5,561 bases of DNA from Tissierellia bacterium. Its GTDB lineage: Bacteria; Bacillota_A; Clostridia; Tissierellales; Peptoniphilaceae. The notes under the pieces are model-generated. The model did not search any database. It had not been told where the DNA came from and saw nothing but the letters and a program-made list of their open reading frames with translations. Of the stretch, positions 1 through 5,561 are shown piece after piece. The DNA lies in the NCBI GenBank assembly GCA_030537695.1, contig JAUNVJ010000035.1, positions 1 to 5,561 of the forward strand, read 5' to 3'. Positions within the stretch are counted from its first letter, which is position 1; every line of letters starts with the position of its first letter. A program made the translations under genes and the position numbers.

Positions 1-880
1 TATGTTGATAAACTTCTTCTGGAACCATGAAATCTTCTTCGTATTTCCATTGTAAGTTTTCTTTTAATGCCGGTATGTTTTCTTTTCCAAGAGGTGCCCC
101 GTGACTGTCGGCACTGCCTTCTTTCACTGAACCATAACCAATTTTTGTTTTAATCTCAATAAAAGCAGGGCGATCTGTCTTTTTCGCTTCTGCAATGGCG
201 TCACGAATGGCTTCAATATCATTGCCATCTTCGACAAAGAAAGTGTCCCAGTGTAATGCCTCAAATCTCTTTCTCACATCTTCACTGAAACTATTTTCAG
301 TATTTCCCTCAATGGTAATATTATTAGAATCGTAGAGCACGATTAATTTTTCAAGAGCTAAAGCTCCCGCTAAAGATGCTGCCTCATTGGTAATTCCTTC
401 TTGCATGTCTCCATCGCCAACAAGGGCGTAGGTATAATGATCTACAATTTCCAAATCATCTTTATTAAAACGAGCCGCTAAATTAGCTTCCGCAATCGCC
501 ATTCCGACTGCCATGGCCATTCCTTGACCCAATGGCCCCGTCGTAGCTTCGATACCTTTTGCATGACCATATTCTGGATGTCCTGCTGTCTTACTTCCCA
601 ATTGACGGAAATTTTTAATATCCTCCATACTAATACCATATTCAAATAGATGAAGCAGAGAATATAGCATGGCGGAACCATGACCTGCCGATAAAATAAA
701 GCGATCGCGATCGAACCAATCACTATTTTTTGGATTATGTTTCATGATATCGTGGAATAATGTGAAAGCCATTGGCGCTGCTCCCAAAGGTAAACCGGGA
801 TGGCCAGAATTTGCTTTCTCAATCATATCCACTGATAGCAATCGGACGGTATTGATCGCTTCTTGTTTGATCTCATTCAT
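1..880 (-). CDS. tkt: Transketolase, N-terminal 293 codons (cut by window edge)
   Basis: Transketolase moves two-carbon ketol units between sugar phosphates in the non-oxidative pentose phosphate pathway, using thiamine diphosphate and a divalent metal in the cytoplasm. The visible part is the whole TPP/pyrophosphate-binding domain. It shows SGHPG (His27), SAGHGS (His67), GHPE (His101), the TPP motif GDGDMQEG (Asp156, Glu161) followed about 30 residues later by Asn186, and SHGAPLG (His260). These match the catalytic and metal ligands of the family at nearly the E. coli TktA spacing. The sequence continues through YEEDF and VPEEVY as in full-length Bacillus-type enzymes, so it is probably a single-chain enzyme of about 660 residues and not the split two-subunit type. 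The start is ATG at 880, with AAAGAGGTG six bases upstream (887-895). The C-terminal pyrimidine-binding and third domains lie outside the window. Confidence 0.97.
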   Translation of the reverse strand, partial: MNEIKQEAINTVRLLSVDMIEKANSGHPGLPLGAAPMAFTLFHDIMKHNPKNSDWFDRDRFILSAGHGSAMLYSLLHLFEYGISMEDIKNFRQLGSKTAGHPEYGHAKGIEATTGPLGQGMAMAVGMAIAEANLAARFNKDDLEIVDHYTYALVGDGDMQEGITNEAASLAGALALEKLIVLYDSNNITIEGNTENSFSEDVRKRFEALHWDTFFVEDGNDIEAIRDAIAEAKKTDRPAFIEIKTKIGYGSVKEGSADSHGAPLGKENIPALKENLQWKYEEDFMVPEEVYQH

Positions 881-916
881 TGAACACACCTCTTTAATTT
901 TTTTCTTCCATTGTCC

Positions 917-925
917 ATTATAACA
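917..925 (-). promoter_or_regulatory. Candidate extended -10 promoter for tkt
   Basis: On the minus strand this reads TGTTATAAT, a perfect TATAAT with the TGn extension. It lies 37 bases before the tkt start and only nine bases past the stop of the upstream small gene. The expected -35 position has no good match to TTGACA, which is tolerated by extended -10 promoters. The predicted leader is about 30 bases with no hairpin. This is inference from the motif and position only. Confidence 0.55.
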
Positions 926-933
926 CAGTTCAT

Positions 934-1209
934 TTAATAACGTTCTGCTAGAGCTTTTCGTAGTTCTGTTATAGAATACGGTGGTTTTACACCGACAAGA
1001 TCGATGCCCATGCCTTCGTCAAATTTTACAGTTTCGTCCTCATCAACGAAAACTATATCGTATTGATTTCCGCAAATCGTACCTTCCTCGACAGAAACAA
1101 GATCGAGTTCATCAATTGTGATCTCTTCTTCTTGAAAGGCTTGTTTCACCTTATGATTTAATAAATCACAAGAGCTATTTTTTTCTTTACAACAAATTAG
1201 TACTTTCAC
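934..1209 (-). CDS. Small uncharacterised alpha/beta protein, 91 residues
   Basis: I do not recognise this family with confidence. The protein alternates predicted strands and helices: strand MKVLICC (1-7), a short loop, helix about 18-28, strand about 34-39, strand YDIVFVDE (50-57), strand GIDLVGVK (68-75) and a C-terminal helix from ITELRKAL. The length, the strand-then-Cys start (Cys6-Cys7) and the layout resemble orphan IIB-type subunits of sugar phosphotransferase systems of the ascorbate/galactitol or cellobiose fold. However, the loop after the Cys lacks the usual glycines and reads KEKNSSC. The ending VKPPYS followed by a helix also recalls receiver domains, but the length is too short for one. 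It is acidic overall. The start is GTG at 1209, supported by AAGGGAGG at 1218-1225 with an eight-base spacer. It has its own promoter, and no terminator separates it from tkt. The gene is likely real; its function is open. Confidence 0.8.
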   Translation of the reverse strand: MKVLICCKEKNSSCDLLNHKVKQAFQEEEITIDELDLVSVEEGTICGNQYDIVFVDEDETVKFDEGMGIDLVGVKPPYSITELRKALAERY

Positions 1210-1217
1210 TGATATCG

Positions 1218-1225
1218 CCTCCCTT
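1218..1225 (-). promoter_or_regulatory. Ribosome binding site fixing the GTG start at 1209
   Basis: The minus strand reads AAGGGAGG, close to the ideal Shine-Dalgarno sequence, eight bases before GTG. No ATG lies in frame at a similar position, so this site decides the non-ATG start. Confidence 0.75.
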
Positions 1226-1234
1226 GTTAATTCT

Positions 1235-1263
1235 ATTATATCCTATATCTTAAATTCTCCCAA
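1235..1263 (-). promoter_or_regulatory. Sigma-A-type promoter for the 91-residue gene (and possibly tkt)
   Basis: The minus strand shows TTGGGA (1258-1263, four of six to TTGACA), a 17-base spacer and a perfect TATAAT (1235-1240). Transcription would begin near 1228, giving a leader of about 20 bases that is mostly the ribosome binding site. The -35 hexamer overlaps the U-tract end of the preceding operon's terminator. Confidence 0.7.
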
Positions 1264-1296
1264 TAAAATAAGACCTTCCTTGAGAAAGATCTTATT
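1262..1296 (-). terminator. Rho-independent terminator of the FHA-SEDS-PBP operon
   Basis: On the minus strand, AATAAGATCTTTC pairs with GGAAGGTCTTATT around a TCAA loop. This makes a 13-base-pair stem with two G-U pairs, followed by TTATT. The TAA stop of the PBP gene (1292-1294) is inside the 5' arm. The stem is AU-rich and its U-tract is short, so termination may be incomplete. Confidence 0.7.
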
Positions 1297-2707
1297 CTAA
1301 GCCTAATTGATTAATGGCGTATTCTAATATTTCATTGGCAATCGGTGCTGCCGTTACGGATCCAGAGGAATTATCATCTTCAAGAATGACTGCAACTGCA
1401 AATTTTGGATCATCATATGGTGCTGCTGCTACAAACCAGGAGTGGGTTGATTCTTTATCTTTGATTTCTGCAGTTCCCGATTTCCCCACGACTTCAATTC
1501 CTCTGATATTAATTCGCTGATAGGAGTCTGCTGTCGCTTTTAAATCTTCCATCAACTCATGGGCAAGAGCCGGTTCTAAAATCTCTTCCATGACTTGTGG
1601 CTGTGTCGTTTGCTTCACATCTCCCGATGGATCGATGATTTGTGAGATGAGATATGGTTGCATGAGATTCCCATCATTGGCAATTGCCCCCATGACCATC
1701 GCCATATTGAGAGGCGAGACCAGGGTCGAGCCTTGTCCAAAACAAGTTGTTGCCAACGCCGCTTTGTCTTTTGCTTCTTCAAATCCATTGACAGATTTCC
1801 CCAAGGGTAAATCGAAATCAAAAGATCGTCCAATATAGTATTTATCAGCGACTTCAGACAACACGGCTTTTCCAAGATCTGTCCCCAATTTTGCAAAATA
1901 CACATTGGAAGAATTGACCAAGGCTTTTTTCAAATCTGTTTCACCATAGGCTTCCCCTTTATAATTTGAAAGAGTGTAGCCGTCAATGGTAATTTTTCCT
2001 TCATCATCTTGAACCGTCGTATCTAAATCGGATTTATGTTTTAAGATCGCCGTAGAAGTGACTAATTTAAATACCGATCCCGGTGTATATTGTCCCTGAG
2101 TTGCTCTGTTAATAAGTGGTGAATTTTCACTATTGACTAAGGCTTCCCAATCCGATGTGACAGAATTAGGATTAAAAGTTGGCCGTGAGCTCATGGCGTA
2201 AATTTCTCCTGTTTTCGGATTTAAAAGTACGACAGAACCCTTTTTGCCCTCCAATAGATCATAGGCTTTTTGTTGAAGTCTCGATTGAACCGTTAATATG
2301 AGAGAATTCCCCATATCCGATGTAGAAACTAAATCTTTTAACTCCGATAATGGTGTTTTCTCATTAATATTTAATAGTACTTTCCCATAGGATTTTTCCA
2401 ATCCTGCTGTTCCATAGATTTTGGAATGATAGCCTGTAATATTGGAATAAGATTGGCCCATTGGGAAAGAACGGTAATTATTTCCTTCTTCATCTTTTTT
2501 TGTGACTACAACTTCATTACCGTCTCGATCATAAATTGTTCCTCGGCGAATGCTGTTTTCGTCCACCCATAATCTCTTATTGTACTCATTATCGGCGATT
2601 TCTTTCGCTTTTGCCGATTGAAAATAAGTCATATATAAGACGAGAATCACAAATAGCACAAGGAACATAGATAAAACGAGGATGATTCTCTTATTTGTTT
2701 TTTCCAT
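1292..2707 (-). CDS. Class B penicillin-binding protein (PbpA/PBP2-like transpeptidase), 471 residues
   Basis: This is a membrane-anchored D,D-transpeptidase that crosslinks peptidoglycan stem peptides outside the membrane and is the beta-lactam target. After a basic N-terminus, one membrane segment spans about residues 8-28. A short class B pedestal follows, with the typical RGTIYDRDGN (55-64) and GTAGLEKSY (99-107) motifs. The transpeptidase domain begins near 155. Its catalytic motifs are all present: SVFK with nucleophile Ser211 and Lys214, SSN (266-268) and KSGT (409-412). There is no PASTA repeat and no large dimerisation insert. The length is close to actinobacterial PbpA (about 490), so this is a compact class B enzyme. 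It overlaps the SEDS gene by 17 bases, fitting translational coupling and a paired polymerase-transpeptidase complex. The start is ATG at 2707, with GGAG (2712-2715) and AAGG just upstream. Whether it serves septation or elongation cannot be told from the sequence. Confidence 0.95.
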   Translation of the reverse strand: MEKTNKRIILVLSMFLVLFVILVLYMTYFQSAKAKEIADNEYNKRLWVDENSIRRGTIYDRDGNEVVVTKKDEEGNNYRSFPMGQSYSNITGYHSKIYGTAGLEKSYGKVLLNINEKTPLSELKDLVSTSDMGNSLILTVQSRLQQKAYDLLEGKKGSVVLLNPKTGEIYAMSSRPTFNPNSVTSDWEALVNSENSPLINRATQGQYTPGSVFKLVTSTAILKHKSDLDTTVQDDEGKITIDGYTLSNYKGEAYGETDLKKALVNSSNVYFAKLGTDLGKAVLSEVADKYYIGRSFDFDLPLGKSVNGFEEAKDKAALATTCFGQGSTLVSPLNMAMVMGAIANDGNLMQPYLISQIIDPSGDVKQTTQPQVMEEILEPALAHELMEDLKATADSYQRINIRGIEVVGKSGTAEIKDKESTHSWFVAAAPYDDPKFAVAVILEDDNSSGSVTAAPIANEILEYAINQLGLE

Positions 2708-3977
2708 CTTGCTCCGCCTTTCTACTGTATTCGGAAGAACAAAATTGCAATACCCCTAAAGCAATACATGATGATACCATCGACGATCCCCCATAGGATA
2801 CAAAGGGAATGGTAATCCCTGTTAGAGGAATTAACTTCAACACTCCTCCAAATATGACGATGGCTTGAATCGCAAACATCATGGAAATACCAAAGGCTAA
2901 ATACTTGTAAAACACATCTTGCTGTTCCAAAGTAATTTTAAATCCACGATAAACAAGGATTAAAAAGAGCATGATCAGACCCATTCCCGTAAACACGCCC
3001 ATTTCTTCGCAAATTGCTGCGAAGATAAAATCACTAGTCACAACAGGGATTAATTCTGGCATTCCCAAACCAATCCCTGTTCCAAAAAAGCCTCCTGAAC
3101 TAATGGCAAAGAGAGCTTGGGTAATTTGATAGCCTTTGTCGTTGATGTGACTCCATGGATCAATCCAAATCGTGAAGCGAATTCGGATATGATTGAAGAG
3201 TAGATAGGCGAGAATCGCTCCAAAGGTAGACAATAACAAATTTAATATTATAAATTTTTTATCACTACCGGAAACAAATAAATAAAGGAGATACGATCCA
3301 AAGAAGATCAGTGCTGTCCCCAATTCCTTTTGCAAGAAAAACATGGCAATGAAAAGATACACTGAGCCCATTAAAATAAAGGGTCGATATTTTTCATATT
3401 TCCCTAAAAATCCTTTGTTTAAATGAAAAGATGCTAAGTAAAAGACAAAAATTACTTTATTTAATTCTGATAATTGAATCGTACGTCCAAAAAAACTCAC
3501 CCAGTTCGTGGCGCCTTCACCAAAACCAAAAATCAATGTAATTATAAAGAAAATCATCATAATTACAAAATAGAAGACGGTTAATTCGTGCCAAAATGGA
3601 AAAATTTTCATGGCAAAAAACACGAAAAATATGATGCCGATGCCAATAAAGAACCAGATAATCTGATTGGCTCCTGAAATAGGATTTAGACGATAAATCA
3701 TCACGACTCCTATGGAGAACATCATAGATACTGTTAAAAATAAATAGGGATCTCCTTTTGTAATCCTCGGTAATATTAAATTCACCGCCAGTATTACAAA
3801 AATGGCAGCGATGAATAATGTGAAATCCTTCGAAGAAACTTCTTCCTTCGTATAGATAGCCAATAGAAATGCGAACACCTGATATAGAATCAAAAGGGTC
3901 CGAGGGCTTCTGAAATTTCGCCCGACATTCATCGGCTTAATATTCATAATTCGTTCTTTGATGGTTAATTTTTCCAT
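2691..3977 (-). CDS. SEDS-family peptidoglycan glycosyltransferase (FtsW/RodA/SpoVE), 428 residues
   Basis: SEDS proteins are multi-pass membrane enzymes that polymerise lipid II into glycan strands and work with a class B PBP, here the next gene. The protein has roughly ten or more hydrophobic segments from about residue 27 to 411. Family signatures appear in order: GATNW (155-159) with a following SELNK (170-174), QKELGTAL (216-223), GYQITQAL (282-289), SGGFFGTGIGLG (294-305), SDFIFAAICEEMG (315-327) and the C-terminal VSYGGSS (393-399). Asp316 corresponds to the essential catalytic Asp262 of E. coli RodA. The loop that is usually QPDLGT has Glu218 in place of Asp, and the usual PSE is LSE. 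The basic N-terminus of about 26 residues is cytoplasmic. The start is ATG at 3977, with GGAGAGG at 3985-3991 and a seven-base spacer. It shares one base with the FHA stop codon (TAATG). FtsW and RodA cannot be separated from motifs alone. Confidence 0.95.
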   Translation of the reverse strand: MEKLTIKERIMNIKPMNVGRNFRSPRTLLILYQVFAFLLAIYTKEEVSSKDFTLFIAAIFVILAVNLILPRITKGDPYLFLTVSMMFSIGVVMIYRLNPISGANQIIWFFIGIGIIFFVFFAMKIFPFWHELTVFYFVIMMIFFIITLIFGFGEGATNWVSFFGRTIQLSELNKVIFVFYLASFHLNKGFLGKYEKYRPFILMGSVYLFIAMFFLQKELGTALIFFGSYLLYLFVSGSDKKFIILNLLLSTFGAILAYLLFNHIRIRFTIWIDPWSHINDKGYQITQALFAISSGGFFGTGIGLGMPELIPVVTSDFIFAAICEEMGVFTGMGLIMLFLILVYRGFKITLEQQDVFYKYLAFGISMMFAIQAIVIFGGVLKLIPLTGITIPFVSYGGSSMVSSCIALGVLQFCSSEYSRKAEQDGKNK

Positions 3978-4483
3978 TAGGAATCCTCTCCATCGCCATT
4001 GACAAATAGAAATTCAATTTGTCCAATATCTATTAAATCTTTATCTTTCAATTCGATGACTTCGAAAATTTGCTCCCCATTCAAGAAAGTACCATTGGCA
4101 GAATGAAGATCTTCGATGAAGTAAATCCCTTGATCTTTTATAATTCGTGCATGGCGCTTTGATACGAAACGATCCTTTAATACAATATCACACTTATCAT
4201 CTCGTCCGATCAAAGTTTTATCACCGATGAAATAATGTTCTTGCACTTTAAAAGCCAATTTTTCTTTACGATTGATGAGTTTCAAATACGTATTGGTCAC
4301 ATAATTCATATTGCTTGTTCCACGAATATCGAGATAAATCATTTTTATAATATTGAAAATGAAATAATAAATAATTATCACGAATAAGTATTTCAGAATC
4401 ATCGATACGATATCATATATATTTAAATTGGAGCTCACTTGAATCGAGAAAAATGAATCCAGCAAATCCAGTATAAATTTCAT
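3977..4483 (-). CDS. Membrane-anchored FHA-domain protein, 168 residues
   Basis: FHA domains bind phosphothreonine peptides and usually act as readers for Ser/Thr kinases of the PASTA-kinase type. Counting from the preferred start, the protein has one strongly hydrophobic segment at about 24-50, a basic linker (67-75) and an FHA domain at about 80-162. The domain carries the classic residues: GR (93-94), SKRH (108-111) and NGTFLNG (130-136). The C-terminal FHA half should face the cytoplasm. I chose ATG at 4483 because it has AGGAAAGGA seven bases upstream. A longer in-frame ATG at 4528 (183 residues) has no ribosome site, and its first codons contain a TATAAT. The gene touches the SEDS gene by one base, so it is the first gene of the FHA-SEDS-PBP operon. 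Actinobacteria have a comparable layout (FhaB near rodA-pbpA), which suggests phosphorylation control of wall synthesis; that role is inferred. Confidence 0.9.
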   Translation of the reverse strand: MKFILDLLDSFFSIQVSSNLNIYDIVSMILKYLFVIIIYYFIFNIIKMIYLDIRGTSNMNYVTNTYLKLINRKEKLAFKVQEHYFIGDKTLIGRDDKCDIVLKDRFVSKRHARIIKDQGIYFIEDLHSANGTFLNGEQIFEVIELKDKDLIDIGQIEFLFVNGDGEDS

Positions 4484-4490
4484 TTTTATG

Positions 4491-4499
4491 TCCTTTCCT
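4491..4499 (-). promoter_or_regulatory. Ribosome binding site deciding the FHA start
   Basis: The minus strand reads AGGAAAGGA, seven bases before ATG at 4483. The upstream in-frame ATG at 4528 is preceded by A/T-rich sequence without any purine-rich GG motif. Confidence 0.75.
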
Positions 4500-4516
4500 A
4501 TTGAAATTTCATCTTT

Positions 4517-4545
4517 ATTATATCTCATTTGCTTTTATATTGAAA
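4517..4545 (-). promoter_or_regulatory. Candidate promoter of the FHA-SEDS-PBP operon
   Basis: A perfect TATAAT on the minus strand (4517-4522) sits 17 bases from a weak -35 TTTCAA (4540-4545, three of six). A start near 4510 would give a leader of about 27 bases ahead of ATG 4483. It lies between the upstream terminator and the operon, where a promoter is expected. The weak -35 keeps confidence moderate. Confidence 0.5.
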
Positions 4546-4576
4546 TACTACAAAGAGATTGTTACTTTATTGTAAG

Positions 4577-4604
4577 AATGAAAATCCCTCGGCTAAGCCG
4601 AGGG
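4577..4604 (-). terminator. Rho-independent terminator after xpt
   Basis: The minus strand forms an eight-base-pair GC-rich stem, CCCTCGGC and GCCGAGGG, around a TTA loop, followed by ATTTTCATT. It begins five bases past the xpt stop codon. The plus-strand side lacks an equally placed U-tract, so it is directional. Confidence 0.85.
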
Positions 4605-4609
4605 CATAA

Positions 4610-5179
4610 TTAATCAAAAATAATTTCTCCATTTTTAAATTCTCTTATTTTTGCGAGGGAGTGAACATCATAGCCCATCTCTTTAATACGATCTCCCCCA
4701 CCTTGAAAGCTTTTTTCAATAAATACGCCGATTCCTTGAATATCGACTTTCGCTTGTTCACATAGTTCAATTAAACCTCGCAGCGCCTTCCCTTTCGCTA
4801 AAAAGTCATCGATTATAAGTACTTTTTCTCCTTCTTTTAGTAGCTCTTTACTAATCATGACATCATAGGTCGTTTTCTTTGTGAACGAATGGACTTGTGT
4901 TTTGTACACATCGTCTCCCAACGTTTTTGATACCGTCTTCTTCGCAAAAAGTACCGGCTTTTCAAATACAGCCCCACAGGCAAATGCCGGTGCGATCCCC
5001 GATACTTCCATGGTAACAATTTTATCAATCTCTTTATCTGCAAATATATTTTTAAATTCTCGGGCTAATTCCATGAAAAGAATGGGATCGACCATATGAT
5101 TGATAAAAGAATCGACTTTTAAAATATTTCCGGGCAATAATACGCCGTCTTCTAATATTCTCTGTTCCAGTATTTTCAA
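4610..5179 (-). CDS. xpt: Xanthine phosphoribosyltransferase
   Basis: Xpt converts xanthine and PRPP to XMP and pyrophosphate in purine salvage in the cytoplasm. The 189-residue product aligns by eye along its length with Bacillus subtilis Xpt. Matching stretches include LKVDSFINH (20-28, LKVDSFLNH in Bacillus), KIVTMEVSGIAPA (53-65), HSFTKKT (97-103), the PRPP-binding loop VLIIDDFLAKGKA (120-132, with Asp124-Asp125) and GIGVFIEKSFQ (149-159). The length is normal for the family. The start is TTG at 5179. It places the N-terminus at the same distance from the conserved GVLL/GVVL stretch as in Bacillus, and AAAGAGAG lies seven bases upstream. The next in-frame Met is residue 29, inside the conserved region. 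It begins 18 bases after the YitT gene, so both are probably on one mRNA; no purine riboswitch can be seen in that gap. Confidence 0.96.
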   Translation of the reverse strand: MKILEQRILEDGVLLPGNILKVDSFINHMVDPILFMELAREFKNIFADKEIDKIVTMEVSGIAPAFACGAVFEKPVLFAKKTVSKTLGDDVYKTQVHSFTKKTTYDVMISKELLKEGEKVLIIDDFLAKGKALRGLIELCEQAKVDIQGIGVFIEKSFQGGGDRIKEMGYDVHSLAKIREFKNGEIIFD

Positions 5180-5186
5180 AATAACA

Positions 5187-5194
5187 CTCTCTTT
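5187..5194 (-). promoter_or_regulatory. Weak ribosome binding site for the TTG start of xpt
   Basis: The minus strand reads AAAGAGAG, seven bases before TTG at 5179. It only partly matches the consensus. Together with the TTG codon it suggests modest translation, or coupling to the upstream gene that stops 18 bases away. Confidence 0.5.
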
Positions 5195-5197
5195 CTA

Positions 5198-5561
5198 TTA
5201 GATCTTTACTTGTTCAAACCCCTTACCTTTGACTTCATGAGCTTCCACTAAAGTCATGAAGGCTTTATCATCGATGACAGATATTAATTGTTTTAACCGT
5301 GGAATTTGTCTCGTATTTAATACACAAAATAAAATCTCCTGTCTTTGTTTCGTAAAGGCTCCTTCGCCATGGAGAATCGTTACTCCACGATGGATTTTAT
5401 TTAAAATTGCGTTGGATACTTCATCAGGTTTCGATGTAATAATGACGGCTTGTTTCATTTCACCGAGTTTCAGTTCAAGTCGATCCAATAATCGATAACC
5501 GACGACCATGGAACAAATGGTATAAAGCCCCTTATCAAGGCCAAATATCACCGATGCAATG
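5198..5561 (-). CDS. YitT-family membrane protein, C-terminal 120 residues (DUF2179)
   Basis: YitT-family proteins have several membrane helices followed by a soluble DUF2179 domain; their transport or other role is not firmly established. The visible part starts in the last hydrophobic helix (FGLDKGLYTICSMVVGY) and then shows the DUF2179 pattern. That pattern is KQAVIITSKPDEV, a helix ending in RGVT, LHGEGAFT, ILFCVL, a helix with LKQLISVID, KAFMTL and a final EVKGKGFE. This order of RG-T, G-GA(F/Y)T, DxxAF and GKGF is characteristic. The reading frame stays open to the window edge, so the N-terminal membrane part is outside. The GTG at 5551 is internal to the family pattern and is not a start. 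The gene stops 18 bases before xpt and is its likely operon partner. Confidence 0.9.
   Translation of the reverse strand, partial: IASVIFGLDKGLYTICSMVVGYRLLDRLELKLGEMKQAVIITSKPDEVSNAILNKIHRGVTILHGEGAFTKQRQEILFCVLNTRQIPRLKQLISVIDDKAFMTLVEAHEVKGKGFEQVKI

Noticed and set aside
703..715. Palindrome-rich GCGATCGCGATCG
   Set aside because: It encodes the conserved transketolase stretch DRDRF and occurs once, so it looks like codon coincidence and not a repeat family or site.
478..723. Minus-strand open frame of 81 codons inside tkt
   Set aside because: It is in another frame of the strongly conserved transketolase coding region and has no family resemblance.
1314..1905. Three open frames of 68-96 codons, two on the plus strand and one on the minus strand, within the PBP gene
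   Set aside because: They overlap the transpeptidase domain, whose catalytic motifs are all intact in the main frame; none has protein-like character.
4526..4528. ATG at 4528 as the FHA start
   Set aside because: It has no ribosome site and the following codons overlap a likely -10 box; ATG 4483 is better supported.
4855..5099. Open frames on both strands inside xpt
   Set aside because: They are shadows of xpt, which is recognisable over its full length.
5256..5498. Plus-strand open frame of 80 codons
   Set aside because: It lies opposite the DUF2179 domain of the YitT-family gene and is a shadow.
5549..5551. GTG as a start for a 117-residue protein
   Set aside because: The frame stays open to the window edge and the codon falls within the last membrane helix pattern of YitT proteins, so the gene is partial.

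Overview
The window reads as ordinary chromosomal DNA from a low-GC Gram-positive bacterium (Firmicutes, possibly a Clostridia or Tissierellia relative). This is inferred from AT-rich DNA, purine-rich Shine-Dalgarno sites, TATAAT-type promoters, a Bacillus-like Xpt and transketolase, and an FHA-SEDS-PBP cell-wall cassette. All genes are on the minus strand, so the genetic order runs from high to low coordinates. No RNA gene, mobile element, CRISPR array or gene-free stretch over 300 bases was found.

There are three or four transcription units. First (5561 to about 4577): the C-terminal part of a YitT-family membrane protein (DUF2179), then xpt (xanthine phosphoribosyltransferase, TTG start), closed by a GC-rich hairpin terminator. 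Second (about 4522 to 1262): a candidate promoter, then three tightly packed genes for a membrane-anchored FHA-domain protein, a SEDS (FtsW/RodA/SpoVE) glycan polymerase and a class B penicillin-binding protein. The first two overlap by 1 base and the last two by 17 bases. The unit ends in a long A/T-rich hairpin that contains the stop codon of the PBP gene. Third (about 1263 to 934): a well-formed promoter and a 91-residue alpha/beta protein of unknown function with a GTG start. Fourth: an extended -10 promoter just after that gene, then the first 293 codons of transketolase (tkt), cut by the window edge. No terminator is visible between the small gene and tkt, so read-through is possible.

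Functionally, the SEDS protein and the PBP form the standard polymerase-transpeptidase pair of septal or lateral wall synthesis. The FHA protein in front of them suggests control by threonine phosphorylation, although no kinase or phosphatase lies in the window. Xpt and transketolase are housekeeping metabolism (purine salvage; pentose phosphate pathway). I see no convincing new biological system here. The points most worth a second look are the FHA start site and its promoter, the unassigned 91-residue protein, the terminator-promoter overlap near 1235-1296, and an Asp-to-Glu change in a conserved SEDS loop.
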